The notes below the pieces were generated by a model, which saw nothing but the letters and a program-made list of their open reading frames with translations, did no database searches and was not told the DNA's origin. The position numbers and the translations under genes were made by a program. Shown in pieces: positions 8,320 through 16,425 of a stretch of 34,921 nt of DNA. The DNA lies in IMG/VR virus record IMGVR_UViG_3300025759_000308, positions 1-34,921 of that record; one strand, given 5' to 3'. Source of the stretch: a virus. Within the stretch, counting starts at the first letter, position 1; each line of letters opens with the position of its first letter.

Positions 8320-8646
8320 ATGGCTATAAATGCTCATACACCTTTAGGACCATTTGATTACACGTGCAAAGATGATGTAAGCGACCCTACCATTTTTAGG
8401 CTTAAGGGGCTTGATAGTGAAGCGTACAGTGACGTTCTTTTTGATTTGCGCGTGGATTGTGACGACCTTGTTTTTACTCATAACGGCATAGTTAAAACGC
8501 TTAAATATGGTCTTATAGGGTGGAAAAACTTTACGCACCCATTCTTGCGTGAAAATTTTGGCTATATCCCACCTGGTGTCAGGACGGAGCTTGCTTACAA
8601 AATTATAGAGGCCAGCAAGGCGGGAGATGACGTTATAAAAAAGTAG
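8320..8646 (+). CDS. tail assembly chaperone, gpG-like zero-frame product
   Basis: 108 aa (MAINAHTPLGPFDYTCKDDVSDPTIFRLKGL...). It lies between tube and tape measure, where nearly all siphoviruses carry a chaperone made in two forms by frameshifting. The short form would coat the tape measure during tube polymerisation and is not part of the virion. The reading frame ends ATA AAA AAG TAG, so the last sense codons form the slippery heptamer A AAA AAG right before the stop, and the -1 frame stays open for a further 107 codons. Confidence 0.75.
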   Translation: MAINAHTPLGPFDYTCKDDVSDPTIFRLKGLDSEAYSDVLFDLRVDCDDLVFTHNGIVKTLKYGLIGWKNFTHPFLRENFGYIPPGVRTELAYKIIEASKAGDDVIKK

Positions 8647-8671
8647 TCGCGGCGCTTGCTGTATATCGGCA
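8637..8671 (+). promoter_or_regulatory. -1 programmed frameshift site of the tail chaperone
   Basis: The heptamer A AAA AAG (8637-8643) is in the correct phase (X XXY YYZ) and the zero-frame stop TAG follows immediately. TGCTG-TATAT-CGGCA (8657-8671) can form a 5-bp hairpin with one G-U pair 13 nt downstream. A AAA AAG is among the most slippery heptamers in E. coli. Confidence 0.75.
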
Positions 8672-8966
8672 CCCAGAGCGTTTTGATTGCGGGGCATGTG
8701 ATTGGGGTAAGCGGTGCAACAGGTTTTCGGACAGTAACGGGCCGGCAGATTTCCCTATGTTCGCATATGAGGCAGGCGGCGTTAAGGTTGAGTCGAACAG
8801 TTGTTTTTTACCTGATATCACTGCGACAGATAGAGGTTTTATTTCGATGTATGGACACTATAAAAACGGCGTACTGTACCGCGGCGGCGGATACAGTAAA
8901 CAACCTAACTTGTATTTAGAAATTATGGGGTTCATAGACCGGTGCCTAAACAAGAATTCCGAATAG
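8643..8966 (+). CDS. tail assembly chaperone, gpT-like extension reached by -1 frameshift
   Basis: This frame has no good start of its own upstream of the heptamer and begins in effect at 8643: VVAALAVYRHPERFDCGACD and onward to FIDRCLNKNSE. Joined to the 108-residue upstream protein it gives a 215-residue fusion, the equivalent of lambda gpG-T, which recruits tube subunits to the tape measure. The extension holds a short cysteine cluster (DCGACDWGKRC) that could bind a metal. An internal ATG at 8757 is probably not used. The tape-measure start lies inside its last 25 nt. Confidence 0.75.
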   Translation, partial: VVAALAVYRHPERFDCGACDWGKRCNRFSDSNGPADFPMFAYEAGGVKVESNSCFLPDITATDRGFISMYGHYKNGVLYRGGGYSKQPNLYLEIMGFIDRCLNKNSE

Positions 8967-10729
8967 CGGCAAAAGATGATACACGGCGTGCTGTAGATTC
9001 AGCTAAGAAAAACTTTTCAGGATTAAATAAATCCATAGGCTCTGCTAAAAAAGGGCTGATAGCGTTTGGCGCGGCTGTAGGCGTTGCTAAAGTATTTGAG
9101 CTAACAAAAGAGACAGCGGCAGCAAAAGATGAACTAGGTAAAATGGCTGGTCAGCTAGGGTTGACTGTTGAGCAGCTGTCGCGGTTTCAGTTTGTGGCGG
9201 AGCGGTCCGGTATAAAGTCTACAGAGTTCAACGCTTCGCTTCAGCGAATGGAGCGCAGGCTGGCAGAAGTCGCGGCAACTGGTAAAGGTGAGGCCGTTGG
9301 CGCGTTAGACGCGCTCGGCGTGTCGATAGATTCGCTTAAAAAATTATCTCCTGATGAGCAGTTTTTAAAGCTTTCTGATGCTATGGATGGCGTAGAAAAT
9401 CCATCCGAAAAAGTCAGGATTGCGTTCAAATTGTTTGATTCTGGCGGCGTCAAAATGATTAGAGCGATGGAAGGCGGTAGCGAAGCTATAAGAGGCTTAA
9501 TGCGCGAATCCGACCGGCTCGGCGGCACGCTTAGCACTCAAGCCGCAACAGATTTTGCCAGCTTTAATGACTCTTTAACAAATTTAGATACTGCTTTTGA
9601 TGGCTTGAAAATAAAGATATCATCTGTTGTGGCTAAGCCGTTAACAAAGTTTTTCAATTTTCTAGCGTTTGCTATCCCTGATGCTGCTGGAACTTCTGTA
9701 AAATCGCTTGAAGAGCTTGATTCAAAAATATCTGATTTAGATTCAAGAATAGCAGGCGGAGAAAAGTCTAGAGGGCAGCGTTTGAGGAGGAACCTTTCAA
9801 GCCTGAAAAGCGAACGGGAAGAGATAGTAAAAAATCAAAACGAGATAAAAAGGCAGACAGAATTTAGGCGTGCAGCCTCGGCGGAACAGTTAAGGATTCA
9901 TCAGCTCAATCTGGCCAAGGCAGCAGATGAGCGCGAGCTGGAGCGCGAGAAAACGACAGCGGATAGTGCAAGGTTAAACATGGTCCGAAAATACCAGGAC
10001 TCAATAGTAACCTTATCGGAGGATATACAGGCGGTTACAGATTTGAGTCTTCCCGCGCTAATTGAAGAGCGTGCGATAGATGACTTAACCGGCAAGTACG
10101 CAGCTATTCAGGATGCCACTATTGAGCATCAAATGATTCTTGATGGTGTTCACGCTGAGCATATACAAAAAAGAAATGAGTACGAGAAAGCAACATCGGC
10201 TCAAAAAACCGCGTTTGTAGTAAAAGATTTAAGCACAATAACTGGCGCTTTCGCTGGTCAATCTAAAAAAATGTTTGAAATAACCAAGGGTTTATCGATA
10301 GCAGAAACTTTGATAAATACTTACAACTCAGCAACCTCAGCATATAAAGCTATGGTTGGTATACCGTTTGTTGGGCCTAAGTTGGCGGTAGTTGCGGCAG
10401 CGGCAGCAATAGCGGCGGGTAAGGCCAATGTGGATCAGATACGCGCTCAAAAATTCCAAGGTCAGGCTCATGACGGCCTTGACTTTGTTCCAAGGACGGG
10501 TACTTTTCTTCTTGAGCGTGGGGAGCGTGTTGTTAAAAAAGAAGATAATAAAAAGTTATCGCAAGCCATTGATAATGGCCTTGGCAGCGGTGAGCTTACT
10601 GTAAATTTTAATATCAGCGCTTTAGATTCGAGATCAGCTACAGATTACATAGTTGATAATCAGAATATTATCATTTCCATAATACAAAACGCCTACACTG
10701 ATCGTGGCCGAGCGGGGCCGCTGGGGTAA
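8942..10729 (+). CDS. tail tape measure protein
   Basis: 595 aa, GTG start overlapping the chaperone extension. N-terminal helices (KDDTRRAVDSAKKNFSGLNK) are followed by a conserved tape-measure segment (GQLGLTVEQLSRFQFVAERSGI, RMERRLAEVAATGKGEAVGAL, ..DSGGVKMIRAMEGG). A charged coiled coil spans about residues 255-350. A hydrophobic alanine/glycine-rich stretch (YKAMVGIPFVGPKLAVVAAAAAIAAGKANVDQIR, ~475-505) is typical of the segment that may insert in the host membrane. At roughly 1.5 A per residue the tail would be about 90 nm long. C-terminal RERGERVVKKE-type sequence (LLERGERVVKKEDNKKL) is common in the family. Confidence 0.88.
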   Translation: MPKQEFRIAAKDDTRRAVDSAKKNFSGLNKSIGSAKKGLIAFGAAVGVAKVFELTKETAAAKDELGKMAGQLGLTVEQLSRFQFVAERSGIKSTEFNASLQRMERRLAEVAATGKGEAVGALDALGVSIDSLKKLSPDEQFLKLSDAMDGVENPSEKVRIAFKLFDSGGVKMIRAMEGGSEAIRGLMRESDRLGGTLSTQAATDFASFNDSLTNLDTAFDGLKIKISSVVAKPLTKFFNFLAFAIPDAAGTSVKSLEELDSKISDLDSRIAGGEKSRGQRLRRNLSSLKSEREEIVKNQNEIKRQTEFRRAASAEQLRIHQLNLAKAADERELEREKTTADSARLNMVRKYQDSIVTLSEDIQAVTDLSLPALIEERAIDDLTGKYAAIQDATIEHQMILDGVHAEHIQKRNEYEKATSAQKTAFVVKDLSTITGAFAGQSKKMFEITKGLSIAETLINTYNSATSAYKAMVGIPFVGPKLAVVAAAAAIAAGKANVDQIRAQKFQGQAHDGLDFVPRTGTFLLERGERVVKKEDNKKLSQAIDNGLGSGELTVNFNISALDSRSATDYIVDNQNIIISIIQNAYTDRGRAGPLG

Positions 10730-10732
10730 TTT

Positions 10733-11338
10733 ATGTCTGGCAATTTGGATTTAAACAGTTATAGCGTAAGATCGTTTGAACTAACAAGCGAACAACCAAC
10801 AATGGTTAGTATGTCGCAAAGCGGCGTTAGGCAGGCACGCAACGTGGGCGCTCACGTTTGGAAAATAACGGTTGATATAGACAAGATGGAGCGTGCAGAT
10901 TACCAAGCGCTATACGGATTCCTAGTTAGTCAAAAGGGGCGTTCTAGCACTTTCACAGCGCCATTTATTACGCACGATGCGCCGATAGGTACAATAACAG
11001 GCTCCACCGTTTACAGCAGTACCGTTAATGATAACGAAATCATAATTGACGTGGTTGGTACCGGTACGACGTTCAAGGCGGGCGACGTGTTCACCCTTGC
11101 AGGCGACGAAAAAGTCTACATGTGTACAGAGGATACTACAGAGGGCGCGGGAACCACTGCCAATAAGATGGTTATTAAATTCGAGCCAGCGTTGAGGAAA
11201 ACACCTGGCGCGGCAGCGGCCTTTACTTACAACAATGTCGCGTTTACTTGCGCCTTAGATGACAAAAAGATAGGTTTTGTTAGGCAGGATAACAAAGTGG
11301 CTGGCCTTAAATTTAGCCTTGTGGAGTCGTTAACCTGA
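10733..11338 (+). CDS. distal tail protein candidate
   Basis: 201 aa, predicted mostly beta-strand (MSGNLDLNSYSVRSFELTSEQPTMVSMSQSGVRQARNVGAHVWKITVDIDKM...). This is the first gene after the tape measure, where siphoviruses encode the distal tail (Dit/gpM-like) ring joining tube and tip. A G-T-x-F-x-A-G-D-V-F-T-L-A-G-D motif at ~117-131 looks like a small beta-barrel insertion. Its stop overlaps the next start (TGATG). No specific family is recognised with certainty, and the role is assigned by position. Confidence 0.5.
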   Translation: MSGNLDLNSYSVRSFELTSEQPTMVSMSQSGVRQARNVGAHVWKITVDIDKMERADYQALYGFLVSQKGRSSTFTAPFITHDAPIGTITGSTVYSSTVNDNEIIIDVVGTGTTFKAGDVFTLAGDEKVYMCTEDTTEGAGTTANKMVIKFEPALRKTPGAAAAFTYNNVAFTCALDDKKIGFVRQDNKVAGLKFSLVESLT

Positions 11339-11919
11339 TGGGTATATCCAAGTATGGCCGAGAGACGAATGAGCCGGCTAATTACAGCGCTTATCAATCC
11401 TTCCATCTGATTGATTTAATGTTAGACACACCAGTCTATATGACTAGCGCCTACAAGGATATTGTTTACAGCGGTAACACCTATTTACGTTTGGGCCACT
11501 TGCTCAGCATTGGTAGAATAACCGAAAACGCCAACATGACAGCGTCAAGTGTAACCATCAATTTATCGGGTGTTGATCAATCGTTTATTTCAACCTTTTT
11601 GGGTTCGTCGGTTACCAACAAAGTGGTTAATATTTATTTTGGTTACATAGATAGCGCGGGTGATTTTTACGACAATTCTCCCAACAGTAACCCGTTGAAA
11701 CTATACAGCGGCTTTATTGATACGTTTTCGATCAGCGAGACGCCCGACAGTAAAAGCACGATATCTTTGAAAACCGCCAATCATTGGAGTGTTTTTAACC
11801 GTAAGTCTGGTCGTCGCATAAACGACGAGGACCAGCAATACTACTACCCAGGTGACCGTGGCCTACAGTACGCTGCGGAAACGGTCAGTGATTTAAAGTG
11901 GGGTACTGAGGATGTCTGA
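11338..11919 (+). CDS. tail hub protein, DUF2163-like
   Basis: 193 aa. The pattern DTPVYMTSAYKDIVYSGNTYLRLGHLLSIGRITENANMTASSVTINLSGVD...YSGFIDTFSISETPDSKSTISLKTANHWSVFNRKSGRRINDEDQQYYYPGDRGLQYAAE is shared by hub proteins placed just before J-like tip genes, and is related to the DUF2163 component of gene transfer agents. It probably forms part of the baseplate hub that closes the tube. The final residues (DLKWGT) match the family end. It overlaps the tip gene by 8 bp. Confidence 0.7.
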   Translation: MGISKYGRETNEPANYSAYQSFHLIDLMLDTPVYMTSAYKDIVYSGNTYLRLGHLLSIGRITENANMTASSVTINLSGVDQSFISTFLGSSVTNKVVNIYFGYIDSAGDFYDNSPNSNPLKLYSGFIDTFSISETPDSKSTISLKTANHWSVFNRKSGRRINDEDQQYYYPGDRGLQYAAETVSDLKWGTEDV

Positions 11920-14362
11920 AACAGCGTCTTTACAATCTGAAATAGAGCGTGTCAGTCAATCCATACCGGACTTAGAACCGGAAAGCTTAATAATACAGAA
12001 TACTATTTTTGACGGTGTTGATGATGAGGTTATTACCACTCCAGAAGATGATGTTTACATATCGGATAATGATAAAGTTAAAGAGAACATAACAACCAAC
12101 ACTAAAAAACTACCTGTTGTTTACGGGCGCGGCGTATTGGTAAAAGGCGTTACTGTTTTCACAGGGGTTAGCGGCACCAGCAATGAGTATTTGCATTTGG
12201 TTAGTGTGTTTTGTGAAGGCGAAATCTCGGCATTCAATACCGTTTATATTAACGACATAGCGACCACTGATAGCTACTACAGCGGATTAATAACGAAGAC
12301 TGAATACAAGGGTGAAAGCGGTCAAGCTGCCGACACAGACTTAATAAACGCCTTTGGCGGTATCGGATGGACTAGCAACCATCGGTTGCGCGGTATTGCT
12401 TACACCCACCTGAAAATACTTTATGACGAAGAAAAATTTAAGCGCTTTCCAGTGGTAACGGCAGACATTGACGGGCGATGGTATGACGACGGAGGGACAC
12501 CGCGCTGGACGCCTAGCTGGTTAGTATATGACTACCTTACTAATGCGATTTACGGCGCAGGCTTGAGTATACCCTCTACAAACTTCGATCATGCCGACGA
12601 TAGACTCGCGCAAGATACCAGCGTTACGGACAATACAGCCGACTCGGGGACTATTGACGAGTATTCAATAAACGCAATTATCAAAACCGAAAACACGCTA
12701 CTCAAGAATTTAAAAGAAATGTGTCAGGCGTTTTTTGGTGGTGTTACGTATCAAAACGGGGAGTACGTACCGTGGATCGGCACAAACAACAACCGGACAA
12801 TAACGAGCACAATAGATGAAGATGATATTTTGATGAATAGCATTAAAATATCACAACCGTCAAGGCGGTCACGTTATAACGGGGTCAAAGTCGCTTTTGT
12901 AAATAAAGATAAAGACAGTAAATCTTATATCTATACTAACGTGGTTAGCTCATACGTTACAGAAGATGGTGGGCTGGAGAACATTAAAGAGGTCTCGCTA
13001 AAAACCGACAACGACCCGGACAGGGTGAAGCGCTGGGCTGAGGTCTATCTGAAAAAATCTCGACAAGGTTTAATGTTCGAGTGCATGCTAACGCCCAAGT
13101 GGATTTACGCCGAAATAGGTAGAATTTACCAGATAACCCACACAACGCCAGCTTGGACGAACAAACAATTTCAACTCGTTAAACTGACCGTAAGCAATGA
13201 CCTATCAGTGAGTGCGGTATTTATAGAGTGGAATAGCTCGACGTATGACAGCACCACGCCCGGCAAAGAAGAGGCGCAACCAGATACTAGTTTGCCCGAT
13301 CCATATAGCGTATCTAATCCGCTAATAACATCGGTTACAAGCGGCACCAGTGACCTTTTACAGGCCGGTGATGGCTCGATCGTGTCGCGCATTAATTTAC
13401 AGTGGTCGCAACCAGCTGATCAATTCATAAGCCATTATGAAATACAGTTTAGGAAAAACGGCGATGCAACCTATTTGAGCAGCGCGCCTGCGGTTGGTGC
13501 TACAACCACACAGGCGTATATAACAGGCGTTGAAGATGGGGCCACTTATAGCGTAAGAGTTAGAGCGGTTAATAATTTTAGAGCGGTCAGTGATTGGGAC
13601 ACGACAAGCCACGTAGTGGTTGGTAAAACTCAAGCGCCTAGCGATGTTACAACGTTCCAAGTCTCGGAGCAGGCTGATAGAACAAGGGTTTATGAGTGGA
13701 CGCACACGGCGCCGGATATTGACTTGGCAGGTTATCGCGTAAAATACCACGCCACGGCCTCCACGGCGTGGGCTAGTATGACCCTGTTGCATCCGGTCGG
13801 GCTTCTAACGTTTTCGCCGTGGGAAAATAATTTACTTACTGCTGGGACGTACGATTTTGCGATAAAGGCAGTTGATACCAGCGGCAATGAATCGACAAAT
13901 GAAAAGCGCGTTCGAGTAACGATCAGCGACCCACGCGAAGGCGCGGCGTTCCTAGTTGTTAATGCGCACGTTGAAGGATGGCCTGGAACGCTAACAGATT
14001 GCTTTATAAGCGGCGCAATACTTGAGGCGGATCTAACCCAGACGTGGGACGGTTTAACGACGTGGGACGCTTATAACGAGTGGGCCGGCTCGGGCGCGTC
14101 GGATATGACCTATGAACATGACCCGGTCAACCTTGGTTCGAGTACCACTTTCAAGCTAGACTCAAGCAGCAATTACAACGGCGACACAGTGACATTCAGC
14201 GAAGCGCACAGCACCGACGGAGTTAGCTATTCGAGTTTTACAACAATAAACCCGGCTACCGAAATAACCGCGCAGTATGTTAAACTAAAGATCAATGTTA
14301 CAAAATCAAGCGGCTCAGCGGCAACGATAAGCACTTTCAAAACCAGTTTTATAACAGTATAG
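11912..14362 (+). CDS. tail tip / host specificity protein, J-like
   Basis: 816 aa. Residues 65-230 carry the TipJ-type hub sequence (KLPVVYGRGVLVKGVTVFTG, FCEGEISAF, YTHLKILYDEEKFKRFPVVTADIDG, WLVYDYLTNAIYGAG). Two fibronectin type III-like domains follow at about 463-560 (NLQWSQPADQFISHYEIQFRK) and 570-672 (YEWTHTAPDIDLAGYRVKYH). The last ~130 residues look like a beta-sandwich receptor- or sugar-binding end (TWDGLTTWDAYNEWAGSG). It forms the central tip and contributes to adsorption. It is shorter than lambda J (1132 aa). Confidence 0.88.
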   Translation: MSETASLQSEIERVSQSIPDLEPESLIIQNTIFDGVDDEVITTPEDDVYISDNDKVKENITTNTKKLPVVYGRGVLVKGVTVFTGVSGTSNEYLHLVSVFCEGEISAFNTVYINDIATTDSYYSGLITKTEYKGESGQAADTDLINAFGGIGWTSNHRLRGIAYTHLKILYDEEKFKRFPVVTADIDGRWYDDGGTPRWTPSWLVYDYLTNAIYGAGLSIPSTNFDHADDRLAQDTSVTDNTADSGTIDEYSINAIIKTENTLLKNLKEMCQAFFGGVTYQNGEYVPWIGTNNNRTITSTIDEDDILMNSIKISQPSRRSRYNGVKVAFVNKDKDSKSYIYTNVVSSYVTEDGGLENIKEVSLKTDNDPDRVKRWAEVYLKKSRQGLMFECMLTPKWIYAEIGRIYQITHTTPAWTNKQFQLVKLTVSNDLSVSAVFIEWNSSTYDSTTPGKEEAQPDTSLPDPYSVSNPLITSVTSGTSDLLQAGDGSIVSRINLQWSQPADQFISHYEIQFRKNGDATYLSSAPAVGATTTQAYITGVEDGATYSVRVRAVNNFRAVSDWDTTSHVVVGKTQAPSDVTTFQVSEQADRTRVYEWTHTAPDIDLAGYRVKYHATASTAWASMTLLHPVGLLTFSPWENNLLTAGTYDFAIKAVDTSGNESTNEKRVRVTISDPREGAAFLVVNAHVEGWPGTLTDCFISGAILEADLTQTWDGLTTWDAYNEWAGSGASDMTYEHDPVNLGSSTTFKLDSSSNYNGDTVTFSEAHSTDGVSYSSFTTINPATEITAQYVKLKINVTKSSGSAATISTFKTSFITV

Positions 14363-14370
14363 GATTAGCT

Positions 14371-15663
14371 ATGGTTTGGCCTACAGATGACCTAACAACA
14401 ACCCACCTGGACGCAGGAACAGACGATCCTGGGCAAGCACGCGCAGAGATAAAGGCTTGTGTTGATAAATTAAAAACCGTGTTGGGTGAGGTGTCCAGTG
14501 GCGCCACGGTGTGGCACTCAGGCAACGATGGTGGCGGATCGGGGCTTGATTCGGACTTGCTAGACGGGCAACAAGGTTCATATTATCGAAACGCGAGCAA
14601 CATAAACGCGGGTAAAATAAATAACGCTTATGTTAACACTGGTGCGGGTAACGGGCTTGATTCAGACCTACTAGACGGGCAACACGGAACCTATTATCAG
14701 AACGCTAGTAACCTTAACGCTGGATCAATACCAGGTGCTCGTATAGCGGCAAACACTATATCTTCATCAATGATACAGTCAAGCGCCGTAGGGCAATCTG
14801 AAATAGCAGCCGGTGCTGTGCATCAGAGCGAGCTTGACACTACTTCGGAAGAAGATAGCACCAGCTCAGCATTTGCTCAATTTACTACATCAGCTGGAAA
14901 GTACGGTTTTTCTCCAAGAGCGCGGTCTAATTCTTCATACACAGGTAACTTCCACGTTGGTGCCGGTATGGACGTGTTCGGCTCGGCATCAACAAGACAG
15001 GATAGTAATGCTATAACAGCAACCAATACATCGTATATAACGATCGGAGAGTCAGTGGGCACTGTTATTTACGCAGAGACTACATATGTGACTGCTTCGG
15101 GGCCGTATGATATTGGAGATGGTGAGATACCTTTGTTTTGCTTTGTGCTTTTGAATAGTAATTCAGAGATTGTATCTATACAAACATCAATTACTCCACC
15201 GTGGGCATATAATGGGCCAACAGATATAAGGCCGGATAGATTATTACTGGATGCCGGCATTATTAGAAAATTTAAAAATATAAAAAGCATAAATGAGTTA
15301 ACGGGCGATATTGTAACTAATGAAGTAGAAATAACTATGTCAATGAAAAACGCCGATATGGACATAATCCCACATCCCTTTTCATCGATGAGCGAAAGCG
15401 ATACCGTGATAATACTTGACCCGCCCGATACCTTGTACCTTAGCGAACTAAAAAACTCTAATGAGTCTATAAACGAGCTTTTACACAATGACTACCTGCG
15501 TTTAGATAACGCCACAATAACTAGAGCTACCCCCAACGGAGTAACACCGTCGAAATTTAAATGGAAAAACACAGTAAAACGCGCAGGCGAGTCGGTCGAG
15601 GACAGGCGGTTGCAGCGTGGACCTTTTACCCCACCTACCCCACCTGCCCCGCCTACCCCGTAA
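14371..15663 (+). CDS. tail fibre protein with DSDLLDGQ repeats
   Basis: 430 aa. The N-terminus (MVWPTDDLTTTHLDAGTDDP) resembles virion-anchoring ends. Two copies of GLDSDLLDGQxGxYYxNASN (near residues 57-77 and 92-112) are the fibre repeat seen in many phage side-fibre proteins. A beta-rich distal domain follows, and the C-terminus is a short proline-rich tail (PPTPPAPPTP). It lies directly after the tip gene and probably trimerises as a receptor-binding fibre. Base composition near 15100-15500 is richer in AT than in the first third, which may mark a swapped distal domain. Confidence 0.7.
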   Translation: MVWPTDDLTTTHLDAGTDDPGQARAEIKACVDKLKTVLGEVSSGATVWHSGNDGGGSGLDSDLLDGQQGSYYRNASNINAGKINNAYVNTGAGNGLDSDLLDGQHGTYYQNASNLNAGSIPGARIAANTISSSMIQSSAVGQSEIAAGAVHQSELDTTSEEDSTSSAFAQFTTSAGKYGFSPRARSNSSYTGNFHVGAGMDVFGSASTRQDSNAITATNTSYITIGESVGTVIYAETTYVTASGPYDIGDGEIPLFCFVLLNSNSEIVSIQTSITPPWAYNGPTDIRPDRLLLDAGIIRKFKNIKSINELTGDIVTNEVEITMSMKNADMDIIPHPFSSMSESDTVIILDPPDTLYLSELKNSNESINELLHNDYLRLDNATITRATPNGVTPSKFKWKNTVKRAGESVEDRRLQRGPFTPPTPPAPPTP

Positions 15664-15680
15664 ACTTGAGGCTGATTTAA

Positions 15681-16103
15681 ATGAGAAAAATATCTAAAAT
15701 AGTCGTACACTGCACAGCGACAACACCGTCGATGAATGTAGATGCCGAAACCATCCGGCAGTGGCATACAGCTAAACCACCAAACGGGCGAGGCTGGTCT
15801 GATATCGGCTACCATCACGTGATACTTAGGAACGGGCTGATAGAAAAAGGCAGGCCAGAGAGCGTAGAGGGCGCCCACTGCTCGGGACATAACGAGGACT
15901 CGTTAGGGGTGGCGTTAGTCGGCGGGTTAAATGATGCCTACTACCCTACTTTTAACTTTACGTTTCTCCAGATGCATTCACTTAAAAATCTGTTAGATAA
16001 ATTAGTTATGACGTACCCCTCATCTATAGTTTACGGTCATAACGACCTCTCAAGCTATAAAACGTGCCCAGTTTTTAATGTAAAAGAATTTTACTACTGC
16101 TGA
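15681..16103 (+). CDS. N-acetylmuramoyl-L-alanine amidase (endolysin, T7-lysozyme-like)
   Basis: 140 aa, the size of a single-domain Amidase_2 enzyme such as T7 lysozyme (151 aa). Zinc ligands are probably His10 (VVHCTAT), His120 (YGHND) and Cys129 (KTCPVF). Tyr44 (GYHHVI) and Lys127 match the catalytic pair of T7 lysozyme. It cleaves the bond between muramic acid and L-Ala of the peptide stem. No signal peptide is visible, so export would need a holin. T7 lysozyme also regulates its RNA polymerase, but no such polymerase is encoded here, so lysis is the likely role. GAGG lies 11 nt before the ATG. Confidence 0.92.
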   Translation: MRKISKIVVHCTATTPSMNVDAETIRQWHTAKPPNGRGWSDIGYHHVILRNGLIEKGRPESVEGAHCSGHNEDSLGVALVGGLNDAYYPTFNFTFLQMHSLKNLLDKLVMTYPSSIVYGHNDLSSYKTCPVFNVKEFYYC

Positions 16104-16108
16104 TTAGT

Positions 16109-16117
16109 TGCTACAAT
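16109..16117 (+). promoter_or_regulatory. candidate extended -10 promoter for the replication genes
   Basis: TGCTACAAT fits the extended -10 form TGnTATAAT with one mismatch. It lies in the 49-nt gap between the amidase stop and the first replication-region gene. There is no good -35 (TTTTAC at 17 bp). This is weak evidence by itself, but the gap separates late from early genes. Confidence 0.35.
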
Positions 16118-16152
16118 TTAGTTTCAACCAGAATTTAAAAGGTTTTTTTCAA

Positions 16153-16425
16153 ATGCTAGAAACTGAATTAAGTAATCTAATAGCATGTATCGAAGATATA
16201 AAAGAAAAGCTGGAAAACATTCCAAGCCTACCTAGCAACACCGAGGCAGAAGTAGAGCTAACCTCCATGGCCGTTAGAGACATAGCGATAAAATTAGTTC
16301 ATTCAGACGTTAATAATTCATCAAAAATCACTGACATACTATCAAACTACAATGTTGACAGATTTGAACTGCTCGATAAAAAGCACCTCAAGTCAGTTGA
16401 ATCAAAGCTAAGGGCCTTACAGTGA
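16153..16425 (+). CDS. hypothetical protein, 90 aa
   Basis: First gene of the replication block. The ATG at 16153 is chosen over a TTG at 16108 because AAAAGG precedes it by about 10 nt. The sequence is mostly helical and charged (MLETELSNLIACIEDIKEKLENIP..., SVESKLRALQ), suggesting a small coiled-coil protein. Its stop overlaps the next start by 4 nt (GTGA). No family is recognised; a role with the adjacent Cas4-like protein is only a guess from coupling. Confidence 0.6.
   Translation: MLETELSNLIACIEDIKEKLENIPSLPSNTEAEVELTSMAVRDIAIKLVHSDVNNSSKITDILSNYNVDRFELLDKKHLKSVESKLRALQ

Noticed and set aside
8344-8697. Minus-strand frame of 117 residues opposite the tail chaperone
   Set aside because: Lies wholly opposite a better supported + strand gene and its frameshift site; no recognisable protein features.
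8656-8919. + strand 87-residue frame across the chaperone extension
   Set aside because: Composition does not look like protein, and the -1 frame in the same place is explained by the slippery heptamer.
15492-15890. Minus-strand frame of 132 residues over fibre end and amidase start
   Set aside because: Crosses two well-supported + strand genes; Gly/Val run is the antisense of the proline-rich fibre tail.
16108-16152. TTG start extending the 90-residue protein by 15 residues
   Set aside because: No ribosome site before it, and the candidate promoter -10 would overlap the added codons.
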